Assembly (NCBI RefSeq): GCF_004135345.1
Contig: NZ_CP035495.1
Coordinates: 434,001-498,000, forward strand
Source: Xylanimonas allomyrinae
Lineage (GTDB): Bacteria; Actinomycetota; Actinomycetes; Actinomycetales; Cellulomonadaceae
Direction of reading: 5' to 3'
DNA: 64,000 nt
In this document: positions 1-13,700 of the stretch, one piece after another
Layout: each line of letters starts with the position of its first letter
Numbering within the stretch: the stretch's first letter is position 1
Position numbers and translations under genes: made by a program
The notes under the pieces: model-generated
The model's input: only the letters and a program-made list of their open reading frames with translations
Database searches by the model: none
Told to the model about the DNA's origin: nothing

Positions 1-2
1 AC

Positions 3-242
3 GGCCCGGGCATGACCGTCGAGGACCTGGCCGGCGTCGCCGCGTCGGTGGGCGTGGAGACGGATACCGCCGCTGCGATCACCGACGAGGCGCTGCGCAG
101 CCAGGTGGTCGCCTTCTCCAACGCGGCGTCCGAGCTCGCGGTGCGGCACGTGCCGTGGGTGGTCGTCGACGGCGAGATGTGGGACCTGTCGGCCGACGAC
201 GCCGGGACGCTCCTCGACCGCGCGCACGCCGCCCTCGGCTGA
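3..242 (+). CDS. C-terminal part of a thioredoxin-fold (DsbA-like) protein, cut by the window edge
   Basis: The reading frame is open to the first bases of the window, so this is the 3' end of a longer gene; the ATG at 12 is probably internal. The visible ~79 residues have an alpha-helical stretch followed by 'RHVPWVVVDGEMWDL', which resembles the cis-proline strand and 'VP-x-x-VVDG' turn near the C-terminus of DsbA/FrnE-type thioredoxin folds. No CxxC motif is in the visible part; it would lie upstream. The assignment rests on one motif and is tentative. Confidence 0.4.
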   Translation, partial: GPGMTVEDLAGVAASVGVETDTAAAITDEALRSQVVAFSNAASELAVRHVPWVVVDGEMWDLSADDAGTLLDRAHAALG

Positions 243-317
243 GCCGAGAGGCGCCATCGAGCCTGATCGGCCCGACATCGACGTGCATCCGTGCTCGTCC
301 ACCGGCAGAGTGTGCAC

Positions 318-779
318 ATGGCAGTCAGCCCTCGTGTCGCGCCCCTGATGAAGCGCGTGAACCCGCACATGGTGAAGTTCGCGAAGCGGGTGCCGCCCTG
401 GGTGGTGATCACGCACGTGGGGCGCGTCTCGCACCGCACGTTCACGACGCCGCTGGTCGCGTTCGCGGCACGCGAGCCGCTCGACCTGTCCGTGACCGCC
501 GCACCCGGGCTGCCCGTCGAGACCAAGGGGGTGCGCGACATCCTGGTCGCGATCCCGCTGCCGTGGGGCGACGACACCGACTGGGCGCAGAACGTGCTCG
601 CGGCCGGCCGGTTCGAGCTCACGCGCAAGGGCGTCACGTACAGCGTGACCGAGCCGCACGTGGTCGACGCCGAGGAGGCGTCGCGCGTGGGCGTCAAGGC
701 CGCGGCTGCGACGCGCCTGCTCGGCGTGGGCACGTTCCTCGTCGGAACGCTCCACACGACGACGCTGCCCGATCTGTGA
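318..779 (+). CDS. Deazaflavin (F420)-dependent nitroreductase-family protein
   Basis: A 153-residue protein resembling the small split beta-barrel DDN family (nitroreductase/deazaflavin-dependent oxidoreductase). Family-like features are the N-terminal helix with 'MKRVNPHMVKFAKRVPPW', the 'ITHVGRVSHRTFTTPLVAF' strand where family members read 'TTGRKSGKxRxxPL', and 'GRFELTRKGVTYSVTEPHVV', matching the barrel strand where members carry 'G...V.....R.Y.V'. Such proteins use F420 or F420H2 and are common in actinobacteria; the substrate cannot be told. I chose the ATG at 318; an in-frame GTG at 291 would add nine residues. It stands alone between a partial gene and a dehydrogenase on the same strand. 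Confidence 0.7.
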   Translation: MAVSPRVAPLMKRVNPHMVKFAKRVPPWVVITHVGRVSHRTFTTPLVAFAAREPLDLSVTAAPGLPVETKGVRDILVAIPLPWGDDTDWAQNVLAAGRFELTRKGVTYSVTEPHVVDAEEASRVGVKAAAATRLLGVGTFLVGTLHTTTLPDL

Positions 780-829
780 GGGCGGCTCTCGCCGCGCGAC
801 GTCGCGCCGGCAGCGGGCGCTCGCGTCGC

Positions 830-835
830 TAGCAT
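830..835 (+). promoter_or_regulatory. -10 element of a leaderless promoter (SDR gene)
   Basis: TAGCAT lies six bases before the ATG at 842, with no Shine-Dalgarno sequence between. The spacing predicts that transcription starts at or next to the start codon. Confidence 0.5.
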
Positions 836-841
836 GCGGGC

Positions 842-1626
842 ATGACCACGAGCGCCACCGACCCCGCCGTTCCCGCCCCCGCCGCGTCCTGGTGACGGGG
901 GCCTCGTCCGGGATCGGGGCCGCGACCGCGCGCCGGCTCGCCGCGGACGGCTGGTCCGTCGTCGCGGCCGCGCGCCGCGCCGACCGCCTGGCGTCGTTGG
1001 GCGACGGCATCGAGGCGTACCCGCTGGACGTCACGTCCGACGACGCCGTCGCGGCTCTCGCCGCGCACCTGACGGCGACGGGCGGGCTGGACGCCGTCGT
1101 CAACAACGCGGGCGGCGCGTTCGGGCTCGACCGCGTCGAGGACGCCGACCTGGCCCAGTGGCAGCGCATGTACGACGTCAACGTGCTGGGCGCGCTGCGC
1201 GTGACCAAGGCCGTCCTGCCGCTGCTGCGCGCGTCGGCCGCCGTGACGGGCGGTTCCGACGTCGTCGTGCTGACGTCGACGGCGGCGTACGCGACCTACG
1301 AGGGCGGGTCCGGGTACACGGCCGCGAAGCACGCCGAGCGCATGTTCGCCACGACGCTGCGCTGGGAGCTCGCGGGCGAGCCGTTGCGCGTGGTCCAGAT
1401 CGCGCCGGGCGCGGTCGCCACCGAGGAGTTCTCGCTCGTGCGGTTCGACGGCGACGCCGCCCGCGCGGCGGCGGTGTACGAGGGCTACCAGCCGCTGGTC
1501 GCCGACGACGTCGCGGACGCGATCGCGTGGACCCTGTCGCGGCCCGCGTACGTGAGCATCGACGAGCTCGTGATCCGGCCGCGCGCGCAGGCCAGCAACT
1601 GGAAGACGGTGCGCAACGGCGTGTGA
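842..1626 (+). CDS. Short-chain dehydrogenase/reductase (apparent frameshift near 876-880)
   Basis: A classical SDR of about 261 residues: the Rossmann glycine motif 'VLVTGASSGIG' near the N-terminus, 'NNAGG' after beta-4, the catalytic Ser/Tyr/Lys set as 'VVVLTSTAAY' and 'GYTAAKHA', and a 'PGAVATEEF' loop. Substrate unknown; closest in style to YdfG/serine-dehydrogenase-like NADP SDRs. Read literally, the ATG at 842 frame stops after 17 codons, while the body is open only from 892. Adding one C to the C5 run at 876-880 joins them as 'PAPRRVLVTGASSG'. The -10 element before 842 supports that start. I take the break as a sequence error. Confidence 0.82.
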
Positions 1627-1684
1627 ACCGTCGCACCGACATATCGGCTGGCGGTATCGGGGGCGCGGCCACGGGTGGGTTCGC

Positions 1685-2047
1685 ATGAGTCCACGATGGG
1701 CGGAGCCGGAGCCCTGGGACCCGCCGTGGCGGCCCTTCCCACGGACCCGGTTCGAGCGCTCGGCGCGGTTCTGGGTGAACGCCTACCCGCTGCGGTGGCG
1801 CGAGGCGCACGGCGACGAGCTGCTCGGAGTGCTCGAGGAGGTCGTGCGCGCCGGCGGCGGTTCGCCCCCGCGGCGGCCCCGGCCGGTGACCGGCAGGCTT
1901 CCGCCGCCGTGGGGCGCGTGCGTCCGCCAGGTCGACGGCCGGTCGTCGACGGCCGGTACGATGGCCCGCACAGGCACCGATCCGGCCATCACCGGGGAGC
2001 CTCCGGAAGAAGGGCGGCATCGCCGCTTGGTAGAACCGGACGGGTAG
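1685..2047 (+). CDS. Small protein or gene remnant with a 'YPLRWREAHGDELL' segment
   Basis: The first ~60 codons look real: 'RFWVNAYPLRWREAHGDELLGVLEEV' matches the short N-terminal helix pair found in many actinobacterial membrane proteins, where it precedes transmembrane helices. After about nt 1860 the frame becomes arginine/proline-rich, has no transmembrane segment and runs into the ileS promoter and T-box. The gene therefore seems truncated, or its 3' half was replaced or frameshifted; another C5 run at 1867-1871 could be involved, but adding a base does not restore an obvious protein. I do not know its function. Confidence 0.35.
   Translation: MSPRWAEPEPWDPPWRPFPRTRFERSARFWVNAYPLRWREAHGDELLGVLEEVVRAGGGSPPRRPRPVTGRLPPPWGACVRQVDGRSSTAGTMARTGTDPAITGEPPEEGRHRRLVEPDG
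1957..1962 (+). promoter_or_regulatory. -10 element of the ileS T-box transcript
   Basis: TACGAT lies about seven bases before the first base of the T-box leader, so transcription probably starts near 1969. No good -35 hexamer is visible. Confidence 0.45.
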
Positions 2048-2145
2048 GCCCGTCACAGCCTCGAACGAGCGGTCGGCCCCTCGTCGTCGCACCCTGGTGG
2101 TGCGCCCGGCGTCGGGACGGCAAGCGGGGTGGTACCGCGGCGCGC
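1969..2145 (+). promoter_or_regulatory. T-box riboswitch (isoleucine, actinobacterial short Stem I type)
   Basis: The invariant T-box segment 'AAGCGGGGTGGTACCGCGG' is at 2122-2140. Upstream, 'CCGGCCATCACCGG' at 1982-1995 forms the very short Stem I loop that carries an ATC specifier (1988-1990), followed by the conserved 'GGGGAGCCTCCGGAAGAA'. This arrangement is known for actinobacterial ileS leaders such as that of Mycobacterium tuberculosis. An ATC specifier reads tRNA-Ile (GAU), matching the downstream gene. In the family, uncharged tRNA binding frees expression. No U-tract terminator follows, so control of translation start is more likely than attenuation; that is inference. Confidence 0.92.
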
Positions 2146-2221
2146 GGCCTGCCGGACCGGCAGCGGCGAGCGTCGTCCCCGCAGTGTCCCGCCGCACTCT
2201 CGTTCGAGGAGCACCGCTTCC

Positions 2222-5587
<3,366 letters not shown>

Positions 5588-5598
5588 GCGCGCCGGTG

Positions 5599-5637
5599 GG
5601 TGGCGACGGGCTCACGAGCACTGAGCCCGTCGCCACC
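5599..5637 (+). terminator. Perfect 16-bp hairpin after ileS
   Basis: GGTGGCGACGGGCTCA (5599-5614) pairs without mismatch with 5622-5637 across a seven-base loop. No U-run follows, as is common for terminators in high-GC actinobacteria. Confidence 0.75.
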
Positions 5638-5670
5638 ACGCCCCGGTCCGCTGCCGCGCGACGGCCCGCC

Positions 5671-5676
5671 TACGCT
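5671..5676 (+). promoter_or_regulatory. -10 element of a leaderless promoter (folC)
   Basis: TACGCT lies six bases before the GTG at 5683; no Shine-Dalgarno is present. This spacing is the reason to prefer that GTG as the folC start. Confidence 0.5.
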
Positions 5677-5682
5677 TGGCCC

Positions 5683-7124
5683 GTGAGCACCCAGGAACGC
5701 CGGCAGGACCGCCCGCAGGACCGCCCCCAGGACCGCCCCAGGACCGCAAGGCCGCCCAGGCCGCCGCCGAGGAGGCCGTGGCGCAGGAGTCCCTGCGCGA
5801 GGTGTACCGCGAGATCATGTCGCGCAACCCCGAGCACGACATCGACCCCACCCTCGACCGCGTGCGCCGGGTGCTGGAGCTGCTCGGCGACCCGCAGCGC
5901 GCCTACCGCGTCGTCCACCTGACGGGCACCAACGGCAAGACGTCCACGGCCCGCATGATCGAGTCGCTGGTCCGCGAGCACGGCCTGCGCACGGGCCTGT
6001 TCACCTCCCCGCACCTGACGAGCGTCACCGAGCGCATCCAGGTCGACGGCGCGCCGATCAGCGCGGCCCGGTTCGTCGAGGTGTGGGTCGACGTCGCGCC
6101 GTACATCGGCATGGTCGACCGTGAGTCGCAGGAGGCGGGCGGCCCGCGGCTGTCGTTCTTCGAGGTGCTCACGGTCATGGCGTTCGCGGCGTTCGCGGAC
6201 GCACCCGTCGACGTAGCCGTCGTCGAGGTCGGCATGGGCGGCGAGTGGGACTCGACCAACGTCGCCGACGGCGACGTCGCGGTCGTCACGCCCGTCGGGA
6301 TGGACCACCAGCGGTGGCTCGGGAACACGCTGGAGGAGATCGCGGTCACCAAGTCCGGCATCATCAAGGACGGCGCGACGGCGGTGCTCGCCGCCCAGGA
6401 GGACGTCGTCGCCGCGGTCATGCGCGACCGCGCCGCCGCCGTCGGAGCGCACCTGCTGCGCGAGGGGTTCGAGATCGACGTGGCCGGCAGGCAGGTCGGT
6501 GTGGGCGGGCAGGTCGTCGACCTGCGCACCCCGGCCGGCCTGTACACGGGCATCTACCTGCCGCTGCACGGCGAGCACCAGGCGCACAACGCGCTGCTGG
6601 CGCTCGCCGCGGTCGAGGCCCTGATGTCCGGCGGCGGGGCGCTCGACGCTGGCGTGGTCGAGACGGGCTTCGGCCGCGTCACGTCGCCCGGCCGTCTCGA
6701 GATCGTCCGCACCTCGCCCACCGTGCTGGTCGACGCCGCGCACAACCCCCACGGCGCCGAGGCGCTCGTGGCGACGCTCGACGAGGCGTTCGACTTCACG
6801 CGGCTGGTCGGCGTCGTCGGGATCATGGGCGACAAGGACGCCGAGGCGCTGCTCGCGATCCTCGAACCCGTGCTCGCCGAGGTCGTGCTGACGTCCAACT
6901 CCTCCGCCCGCTCCGCCGACCCGCGCGACCTGGCCGAGATCGCCAACGAGATCTACGGCGAGGATCGCGTCCACGTCGTCGACCGTCTCGACGAGGCGAT
7001 CCAGGTCGCGGCCGACCTCGCGGAGCGCGACGACGCGGTCGGCGTCGGCGTCGGCACGGGCGTCCTCGTCACGGGCAGCGTGGTCACGGTCGCCGACGCT
7101 CGCGTCCTCCTCGGCCGGCGCTGA
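5683..7124 (+). CDS. folC: Bifunctional dihydrofolate synthase/folylpolyglutamate synthase (apparent frameshift near 5736-5739)
   Basis: Mur-ligase-family enzyme that adds glutamate to dihydropteroate and folates using ATP. The P-loop is 'LTGTNGKTSTARM' near residue 80, followed by 'TSPHL', 'FFEVLTVMAF', 'VEVGMGGEWDSTN' and the C-terminal 'VDAAHNPHGAEAL'. The GTG at 5683 fits the leaderless promoter but goes out of frame in a tandem CAGGACCGCCC repeat; adding one C to the C4 run at 5736-5739 restores '...RPQDRKAAQAAAEEA'. Without repair the frame could be entered at a TTG at 5676 or a GTG at 5778. In actinobacteria folC is usually followed by DUF4233 and ndk; here three dha genes intervene. 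Confidence 0.95.
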
Positions 7125-7244
7125 CCCGCCGGCGCCGTACTCCCGGGGCCGATCTCGCGGGGCGCAGCGCGCGGGTGTGGAATGGCAGGTGGGACCCGGG
7201 GACGCAGGGCGCGGGTCGGTGGACGTGTCTGGAGGAGCGGATCG

Positions 7245-8252
<1,008 letters not shown>

Positions 8253-8289
8253 GGGCACACACGGTCCGGACGGAGACAGGGAGCAGGCT

Positions 8290-8954
8290 ATGGCGCTCGA
8301 CGCCGCGTGGGCGAGACGGTGGGTCGTGGAGTCGGCCGCGGCGATGGCCGCAGCCCGGGACGAGCTGACCGAGCTCGACCGCCAGATCGGCGACGGCGAC
8401 CACGGCGCCAACCTGGACCGCGGCTTCCGCGCGGTCGAGGCCAAGGTCGCCGAGACGCCGTCGCAGGGCCCCGACGGCGCCGCCGAGCACGTGGGCGCGG
8501 TGCTCAAGCTCGTCGCGACGACACTCATGTCGACCGTCGGGGTGCCTCGGGCCCGCTGTACGGGACGGCGTTCCTGCGGGCCGCGAAGGTGACGGCCCGC
8601 GCCGAGCTCGACGCGTCGACCGTCGTCGCGCTGCTCGAGGCGGCGCTCGAGGGCATCGAGGCGCGCGGCCACGCCACGCCGGGGGAGAAGACGATGGTCG
8701 ACGCGTGGCAGCCCGCGGTCGACGCCGCGGCGGCGCTCGGCGGGGACGACGCGGTCGCGGTGCTGCGTGCGGCCGCGGACGCGGCGGACGCGGGTGCGAC
8801 CGCCACGATCCCGCTCGTCGCGACCAAGGGCAGGGCCTCGTACCTCGGCGAGCGCTCCGCGGGGCACGAGGACCCCGGAGCGCGCTCGACGGCGCTGCTG
8901 CTGCGCGCCGCCGTCGCCGCGGCCGACGGCACCGGGACGGCGTCCGAGGGCTAG
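8290..8954 (+). CDS. dhaL: Dihydroxyacetone kinase, ADP-binding subunit (apparent frameshift near 8539-8542)
   Basis: DhaL holds a tightly bound ADP that is phosphorylated by DhaM and then phosphorylates dihydroxyacetone on DhaK. The N-terminal half has the Mg/ADP-binding 'DRQIGDGDHGANLDRGF'; the C-terminal half has 'GPLYGTAFLRAA', 'GHATPGEKTMVDAW' and 'ATKGRASYLGERSAGHEDPGA'. The halves are in different frames. Adding one G to the G4 run at 8539-8542 gives 'STVGGASGPLYGTAF', exactly the family sequence, for a 221-residue protein. The start ATG at 8290 has GGGAGCAGG upstream. Probably intact in the organism. Confidence 0.92.
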
Positions 8955-8964
8955 CGTGCCGCCG

Positions 8965-9676
8965 ATGACCGTCGCCCTGGTGCTGGTCTCGCACTCCGCT
9001 CGCCTCGCGCGCGGAGTGGTCGAGCTGGCCGCGCAGATGGCGCCGGACGTCGAGATCGTGCCCGGCGCGGGCACGATCGACGGCGGCCTGGGCACGTCGC
9101 TCGACGTCGTGCAGGGGGCTGTCGAGCGAGCGCTCGCCGGGGCGGACGCCGTCGTCGTGCTCGCGGACCTCGGCTCGGCCGTCCTGACGGTGGAGACGGC
9201 GCTGGAGATCGACGAGGACGAGTGGTCCGGGCGGGTGCACCTGGTGGATGCTCCGTTCGTCGAGGGTGCCGTCGCCGCAGCCGTGGCGGCGCAGCAGGGC
9301 GCGGGCCCCGACGCGGTCATGGCTGCGGCGCGCGAGGCTGGCGAGTCGTTCGCGCCCGCCGCCGGGGCGCCGGGTGCTCCGGCCGACGCCGCCGGTCCCG
9401 TGGCGCACGACGACGAGGACGGCGTCGTGCGCGCGAGCGTGACCGTGCGCAACCCGTTGGGCCTGCACGCACGTCCGGCGGCGCAGCTCGCTCGCGCGAT
9501 CGCCGACCTCGGCGTCCCGGTGTCGGTGGGGGAGCGGACGGGGCGAGCGTCCTGGCGCTGATCGCCCTGGGGCGAAGGGCGGCCAGAATCTCGAGGTCAC
9601 GGCCCGGGGGAGCGGCGCGCGGGCCGCGGTCGACGCCGTCGTCGCGCTCATCGAGGGCGGGTTCGGCGAGGCCTGA
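8965..9676 (+). CDS. dhaM: DhaM phosphotransferase with fused HPr domain (two apparent frameshifts near 9540 and 9569)
   Basis: An EIIA-mannose-type DhaM domain occupies residues ~1-130 with the phospho-accepting His at 10 ('VLVSHSARLARG'), then an acidic/alanine linker, then an HPr domain with 'RNPLGLHARPAAQLA' (His 168). In E. coli, DhaM also carries an EI-like domain; none is present here, so general EI must feed it. The literal frame ends at 9561, cutting the HPr domain. Adding one G to each of the G4 runs at 9540-9543 and 9569-9572 restores 'GASVLALIALGAKGGQNLEV' and the stop at 9676 (237 residues). A GTG at 8956 is an alternative in-frame start. Confidence 0.88.
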
Positions 9677-9745
9677 CCCGACGGCGCCGCCCACGGTGCC
9701 ACGGCCCGGCCGGAGGCACGGCGTCGGAGCGCCGAGCCGGGCGGA

Positions 9746-9751
9746 TACCCT
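9746..9751 (+). promoter_or_regulatory. -10 element of a leaderless promoter (DUF4233 gene)
   Basis: TACCCT lies seven bases before the GTG at 9759, with no Shine-Dalgarno. It shows the DUF4233 gene need not depend on the dha transcript. Confidence 0.5.
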
Positions 9752-9758
9752 GGGGACC

Positions 9759-10199
9759 GTGAGCAGCAAGGACAGGCCCGCACCGGGCGACCGCATCGCG
9801 CCCAAGAAGTCGGCCCTCGTGCAGTTCACGTCGCTGACGCTCCAGCTCGAGGCGTTCTGCGTGGCGTTCGCGGCCGTCGCGCTGTACGGGCTGCGCGGCA
9901 GCCTGTACGAGAAGGGGCCGATCAGCCTGTCCGACCCGACGGCGATCTGGATCGGCGGCGGTGTGCTGTTCGTCGCGCTGCTGGTGCTCTCGCGCCTGAC
10001 GTCCCGCCCGGTGGGCGTCGCAGGCGGCACGCTCGCCCAGGTGCTCGTCATCGCGACGGGCCTCGTCCTGCCGATGATGTACCTGGTCGCGGCCGTGTTC
10101 GTGATCATGTGGGCGGCGTCGCTGCGCATCGGTGCGCGCGTCGACCGCGAGCGCCGCGAGTACGACGCCGCGCACCCCGAGACGGCGCCCAACGTCTGA
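9759..10199 (+). CDS. DUF4233 membrane protein
   Basis: A 146-residue protein with a charged N-terminus, then about four hydrophobic segments ('LEAFCVAFAAVALYGL', 'AIWIGGGVLFVALLVLS', 'VAGGTLAQVLVIATGLVLP', 'MYLVAAVFVIMWAASL') and a charged C-terminus. It matches the DUF4233 family, which in actinobacteria sits between folC and ndk. The function is unknown. Here the folC link is broken by dhaKLM but the ndk link is kept. Confidence 0.8.
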   Translation: MSSKDRPAPGDRIAPKKSALVQFTSLTLQLEAFCVAFAAVALYGLRGSLYEKGPISLSDPTAIWIGGGVLFVALLVLSRLTSRPVGVAGGTLAQVLVIATGLVLPMMYLVAAVFVIMWAASLRIGARVDRERREYDAAHPETAPNV

Positions 10200-10273
10200 C
10201 GCCGTCACGACGCCGTGGGCGCCACCGGACGGTGTTCCCGGACGGTGACCGACGCGTCGTCGGGCCGTCCCGC

Positions 10274-10279
10274 TACCCT
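10274..10279 (+). promoter_or_regulatory. -10 element of a leaderless promoter (ndk)
   Basis: TACCCT ends six bases before the ndk ATG at 10286 with no Shine-Dalgarno between. Confidence 0.5.
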
Positions 10280-10285
10280 TCGGGC

Positions 10286-10738
10286 ATGACGACGAAGACG
10301 ACGCAGACAGACGGCCTCACCGTGGAGCGCACTCTGGTGCTGGTCAAGCCGGACGGTGTGCGCCGCGGCCTGTCCGGCGAGGTGCTGCGCCGGATCGAGG
10401 CCAAGGGGTACACGCTCGCGGCGGTCGAGCTCGTGCAGGCGACGCCCGAGCTGCTGGAGCGTCACTACGCCGAGCACGTGGACAAGCCGTTCTTCCGCGC
10501 GCTGGTCGACTTCATGCTGTCGGGCCCGACGCTCGCCGTCGTCGCCGAGGGCAACCGTGTCATCGAGGGGTTCCGGTCGCTGGCGGGTGCGACGGACCCG
10601 ACGACGGCCGCGCCCGGCACGATCCGTGGCGACCTCGGCCGTGCCTGGGACGGACCGGTCATGCAGAACATCGTGCACGGCTCGGACTCCCCGGAGTCGG
10701 CGTCGCGCGAGATCGGCCTGTGGTTCCCGGCGCTCTGA
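10286..10738 (+). CDS. ndk: Nucleoside diphosphate kinase
   Basis: Transfers the gamma-phosphate between nucleoside tri- and diphosphates through a phosphohistidine. The 150-residue protein has 'TLVLVKPDGVRRGL', 'EIxxRIEAKGYTLAAVELV'-type N-terminal fold and the active-site 'NIVHGSDSPESASREIGLWF' with His 131. It carries an extra N-terminal tail of about 14 residues relative to short family members. It follows DUF4233, as in other actinobacteria. Confidence 0.96.
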   Translation: MTTKTTQTDGLTVERTLVLVKPDGVRRGLSGEVLRRIEAKGYTLAAVELVQATPELLERHYAEHVDKPFFRALVDFMLSGPTLAVVAEGNRVIEGFRSLAGATDPTTAAPGTIRGDLGRAWDGPVMQNIVHGSDSPESASREIGLWFPAL

Positions 10739-10778
10739 CCTTCGTGCGCAGTTCCGTGGTTCGCGTGCCGTGCGCGGA

Positions 10779-10784
10779 TAGGGT
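10779..10784 (+). promoter_or_regulatory. -10 element of a leaderless promoter (smc)
   Basis: TAGGGT ends six bases before the GTG at 10791, with no Shine-Dalgarno. Confidence 0.5.
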
Positions 10785-10790
10785 GAGCCG

Positions 10791-13700
10791 GTGCATCTCA
10801 AGACGCTCACGCTGCGGGGGTTCAAGTCGTTCGCGTCCGCGACGACGCTGAGCTTCGAGCCGGGCATCACGTGCGTCGTCGGACCCAACGGGTCGGGCAA
10901 GTCGAACGTCGTGGACGCACTCGCCTGGGTCATGGGCGAGCAGGGCGCCAAGTCGCTGCGCGGCGGAAAGATGGAGGACGTCATCTTCGCCGGGACCGCG
11001 GGCCGGCCCCCGCTGGGCCGCGCCGAGGTGTCGCTGACGATCGACAACACCGACGGCGCGCTGCCGATCGACTACACCGAGGTCACGATCTCGCGCACGC
11101 TGTTCCGCAGCGGCGGGTCGGAGTATGCGATCAACGGCTCGGGCTGCCGCCTGCTGGACATCCAGGAGCTGCTGAGCGACTCGGGCATCGGCCGTGAGAT
11201 GCACGTCGTGGTGGGGCAGGGGCAGCTCGACGCCGTGCTGCGCGCGAGCCCGGAGGATCGGCGCGGGTTCGTCGAGGAGGCCGCAGGAGTCCTCAAGCAT
11301 CGCAAGCGCAAGGAGAAGGCGCTGCGCAAGCTCGACCAGATGGCCGGGAACCTGGCGCGCCTGACCGACCTGACGGCCGAGCTGCGCCGTCAGCTCGGTC
11401 CGCTCGGCCGCCAGGCGGAGGCCGCCCGCAAGGCCCGCACGGTGCAGGCGGACCTGCGTGACGCCAAGTCGCGGCTGCTGGCCGACGACCTCGCCCAGCT
11501 CGTGGCCCAGCTGGAGGCCGAGCGTGCGGACGAGGCGGCGGTGCGCGAGCGTCAGTCGGCGACGGAGGCGGCGCTCGCGGCGGCTCGCGCCGAGCTGGCT
11601 CGGCTTGAGGTCGCGGCGGCGGGCGCGACGACGGCGGCGTCGCACGCCGGTGACACCTTCCACGCGCTGGCCGCGCTGCGCGAGCGCCTGCGCGGCACCC
11701 AGACGCTCGCCCAGGAGCGTGTGCGCCTGCTGGGCACGGCGGAGCCCGAGCAGCGAGGCCAGGACCCGGCCGACCTCGAGGCGCAGGCCGAGCGCGCTCG
11801 CGCGGCGGAGGCCGAGCTGGTGCGTGAGGTCGAGATCGCGCGTGCGAGCCTGACCGCGGCGGTCGAGCGCCGCACCGCGGCCGAGGACGCCGCCGCGTCG
11901 GCCGAGCGGGAGCTCGCGGCCCTGCACCGGGGGCAGCCGATCGGCGCGAAGGGCTGGCGCGGCTCGCGGGGCAGGTCGCCGCGCGTCGCAGCCGCGTCGA
12001 GGCCGCCGACGCCGAGCTCGACCGCGTCCGCGTCGCGCTGGAGGAGGCCGAGCGCCGTGAGCAGGACGCGACGCGCGAGTTCACGGCCCTGGAGACGCAG
12101 GTGGTCGGCGTCGAGGCGGGCGAGGAGGGCCTCGACGCCGAGCACGAGGAGGCCGCCGACGCCGTCGAGCGTGCCGGCTCGACGGTGGCTGCGCTGGATG
12201 CGGAGGCCGCCGCGGCCGACCAGGATCGTGCGACGTGGTCGGCGCGCGTCGAGGCGCTGGCCCTGAGCCTCGACCGCAAGGACGGCGCCGGTGCGCTGCT
12301 GGCGGCCGACGCCCCCGGGGTGCTCGGCTCGGTCGCCGCGCTGCTGGGCGTCGAGGCGGGGTACGAGGACGCGGTCGCGGCCGCGCTGGGGCCGCTCGCG
12401 GACGCCGTCGTGGTCGCGGACCTGGATGCGGCGGTGGACGCGCTGCGGCTGCTGCGCGACGACGACGCGGGGCGTGCCGGTCTGGTGGTCGGGTCGCGAG
12501 GCGGCGGCGGCGACGCGCCGCGCCCGCTCGAGCCGCCGCCTGGTCCGGTCGCCGGGCGGCTCGTCGTGGACGTCGTGACCGCGCCCGGCCCCGTCGCCGC
12601 CGCCGTCCGCGCGCTGCTGGAGGGTGTCGTGGTGGTCGAGGACCTGGCGCAGGCACGAGCACTGGTCGCCGCGCACCCGCACGTCGTCGCCGTGACGCGC
12701 GCGGGCGATCTGCTCGGTGGGGTGCGCGCCGCCGGTGGTTCGGCCGCTGCGCCGAGCGTGCTGCACCTCCAGGCGGCGCTCGACGAGGCACGCGCGCACG
12801 CCGACGACGCCGCCGCGCGTGGCGAGCGTGCCCGCTTCGCGCTGGTGGGCGCCCGCGAGGAGCTCGACGGCGCGCAGCGCCGCTATGACGAGACGCTCGA
12901 ACGGCTGCACGAGTCGGACGCGGCGCTGGCCGCCGTCGCCGAGCAGCTCGGCACGCTCGGTTCGGCGCAGCGTGCGGCGCGCGCGGAGGCCGACCGGCAC
13001 CGGTCCACGCTCGCGCAGGCCGCCGAGCGGCGGGCGTCCGACGAGGCCGAGCTGGCCGCGCTCGCGCGGCGGCTCGAGATCGCGGAGGCCGAGCCGGGCG
13101 AGTCCGAGGATGCGGTCGCGGCGGCGACGAGCGCGCGCGGGCAGGCGCAGGACGCGGCGACCGCCGCGCGTGCGGCCGAGACGGAGGCACGGCTGGCACT
13201 GCGCACCAGCGAGGAACGTGCGCGTGCGGTCGCGGGCCGCGCCCAGAGCCTTGCTCGCGCCGCCCAGACGGAGCGCGCCGCGCGCGAGCGGGCCGCGGCC
13301 CGCGCCCGCGCCCGCACCGCGCAGGCACTGGTCGCGGCGCAGGTGCGCGACGACGCGACGCTCGCGCTGACGGCGCTGGCCCGGTCGGTCGAGCGCGCCG
13401 CCCAGGAGCGTGCGGCGGCCGAGGAGGCACGCACCGCGCGCGCCCACGAGCTCGACGCCGTGCGCGCCGACGTGGAACGGCTGGCGGGCGAGGTGCGCGA
13501 CCTGACCGACGTCGCCCACCGTGACGAGGTCGCGCGGGCTCAGCAGGTCGCCCGGCTGCAGCAGCTTCAGGAGCGCGCGACCGACGAGCTGGGGACGGAT
13601 CCCGAGGCGCTCGTGGAGGAGTTCGGGCCCCACCGCCTGATCCCGGTGGCGGACCCGGCCGCTCCGGACGGCGACGACGCCCCGGCGCCCGAGGGCCGCC

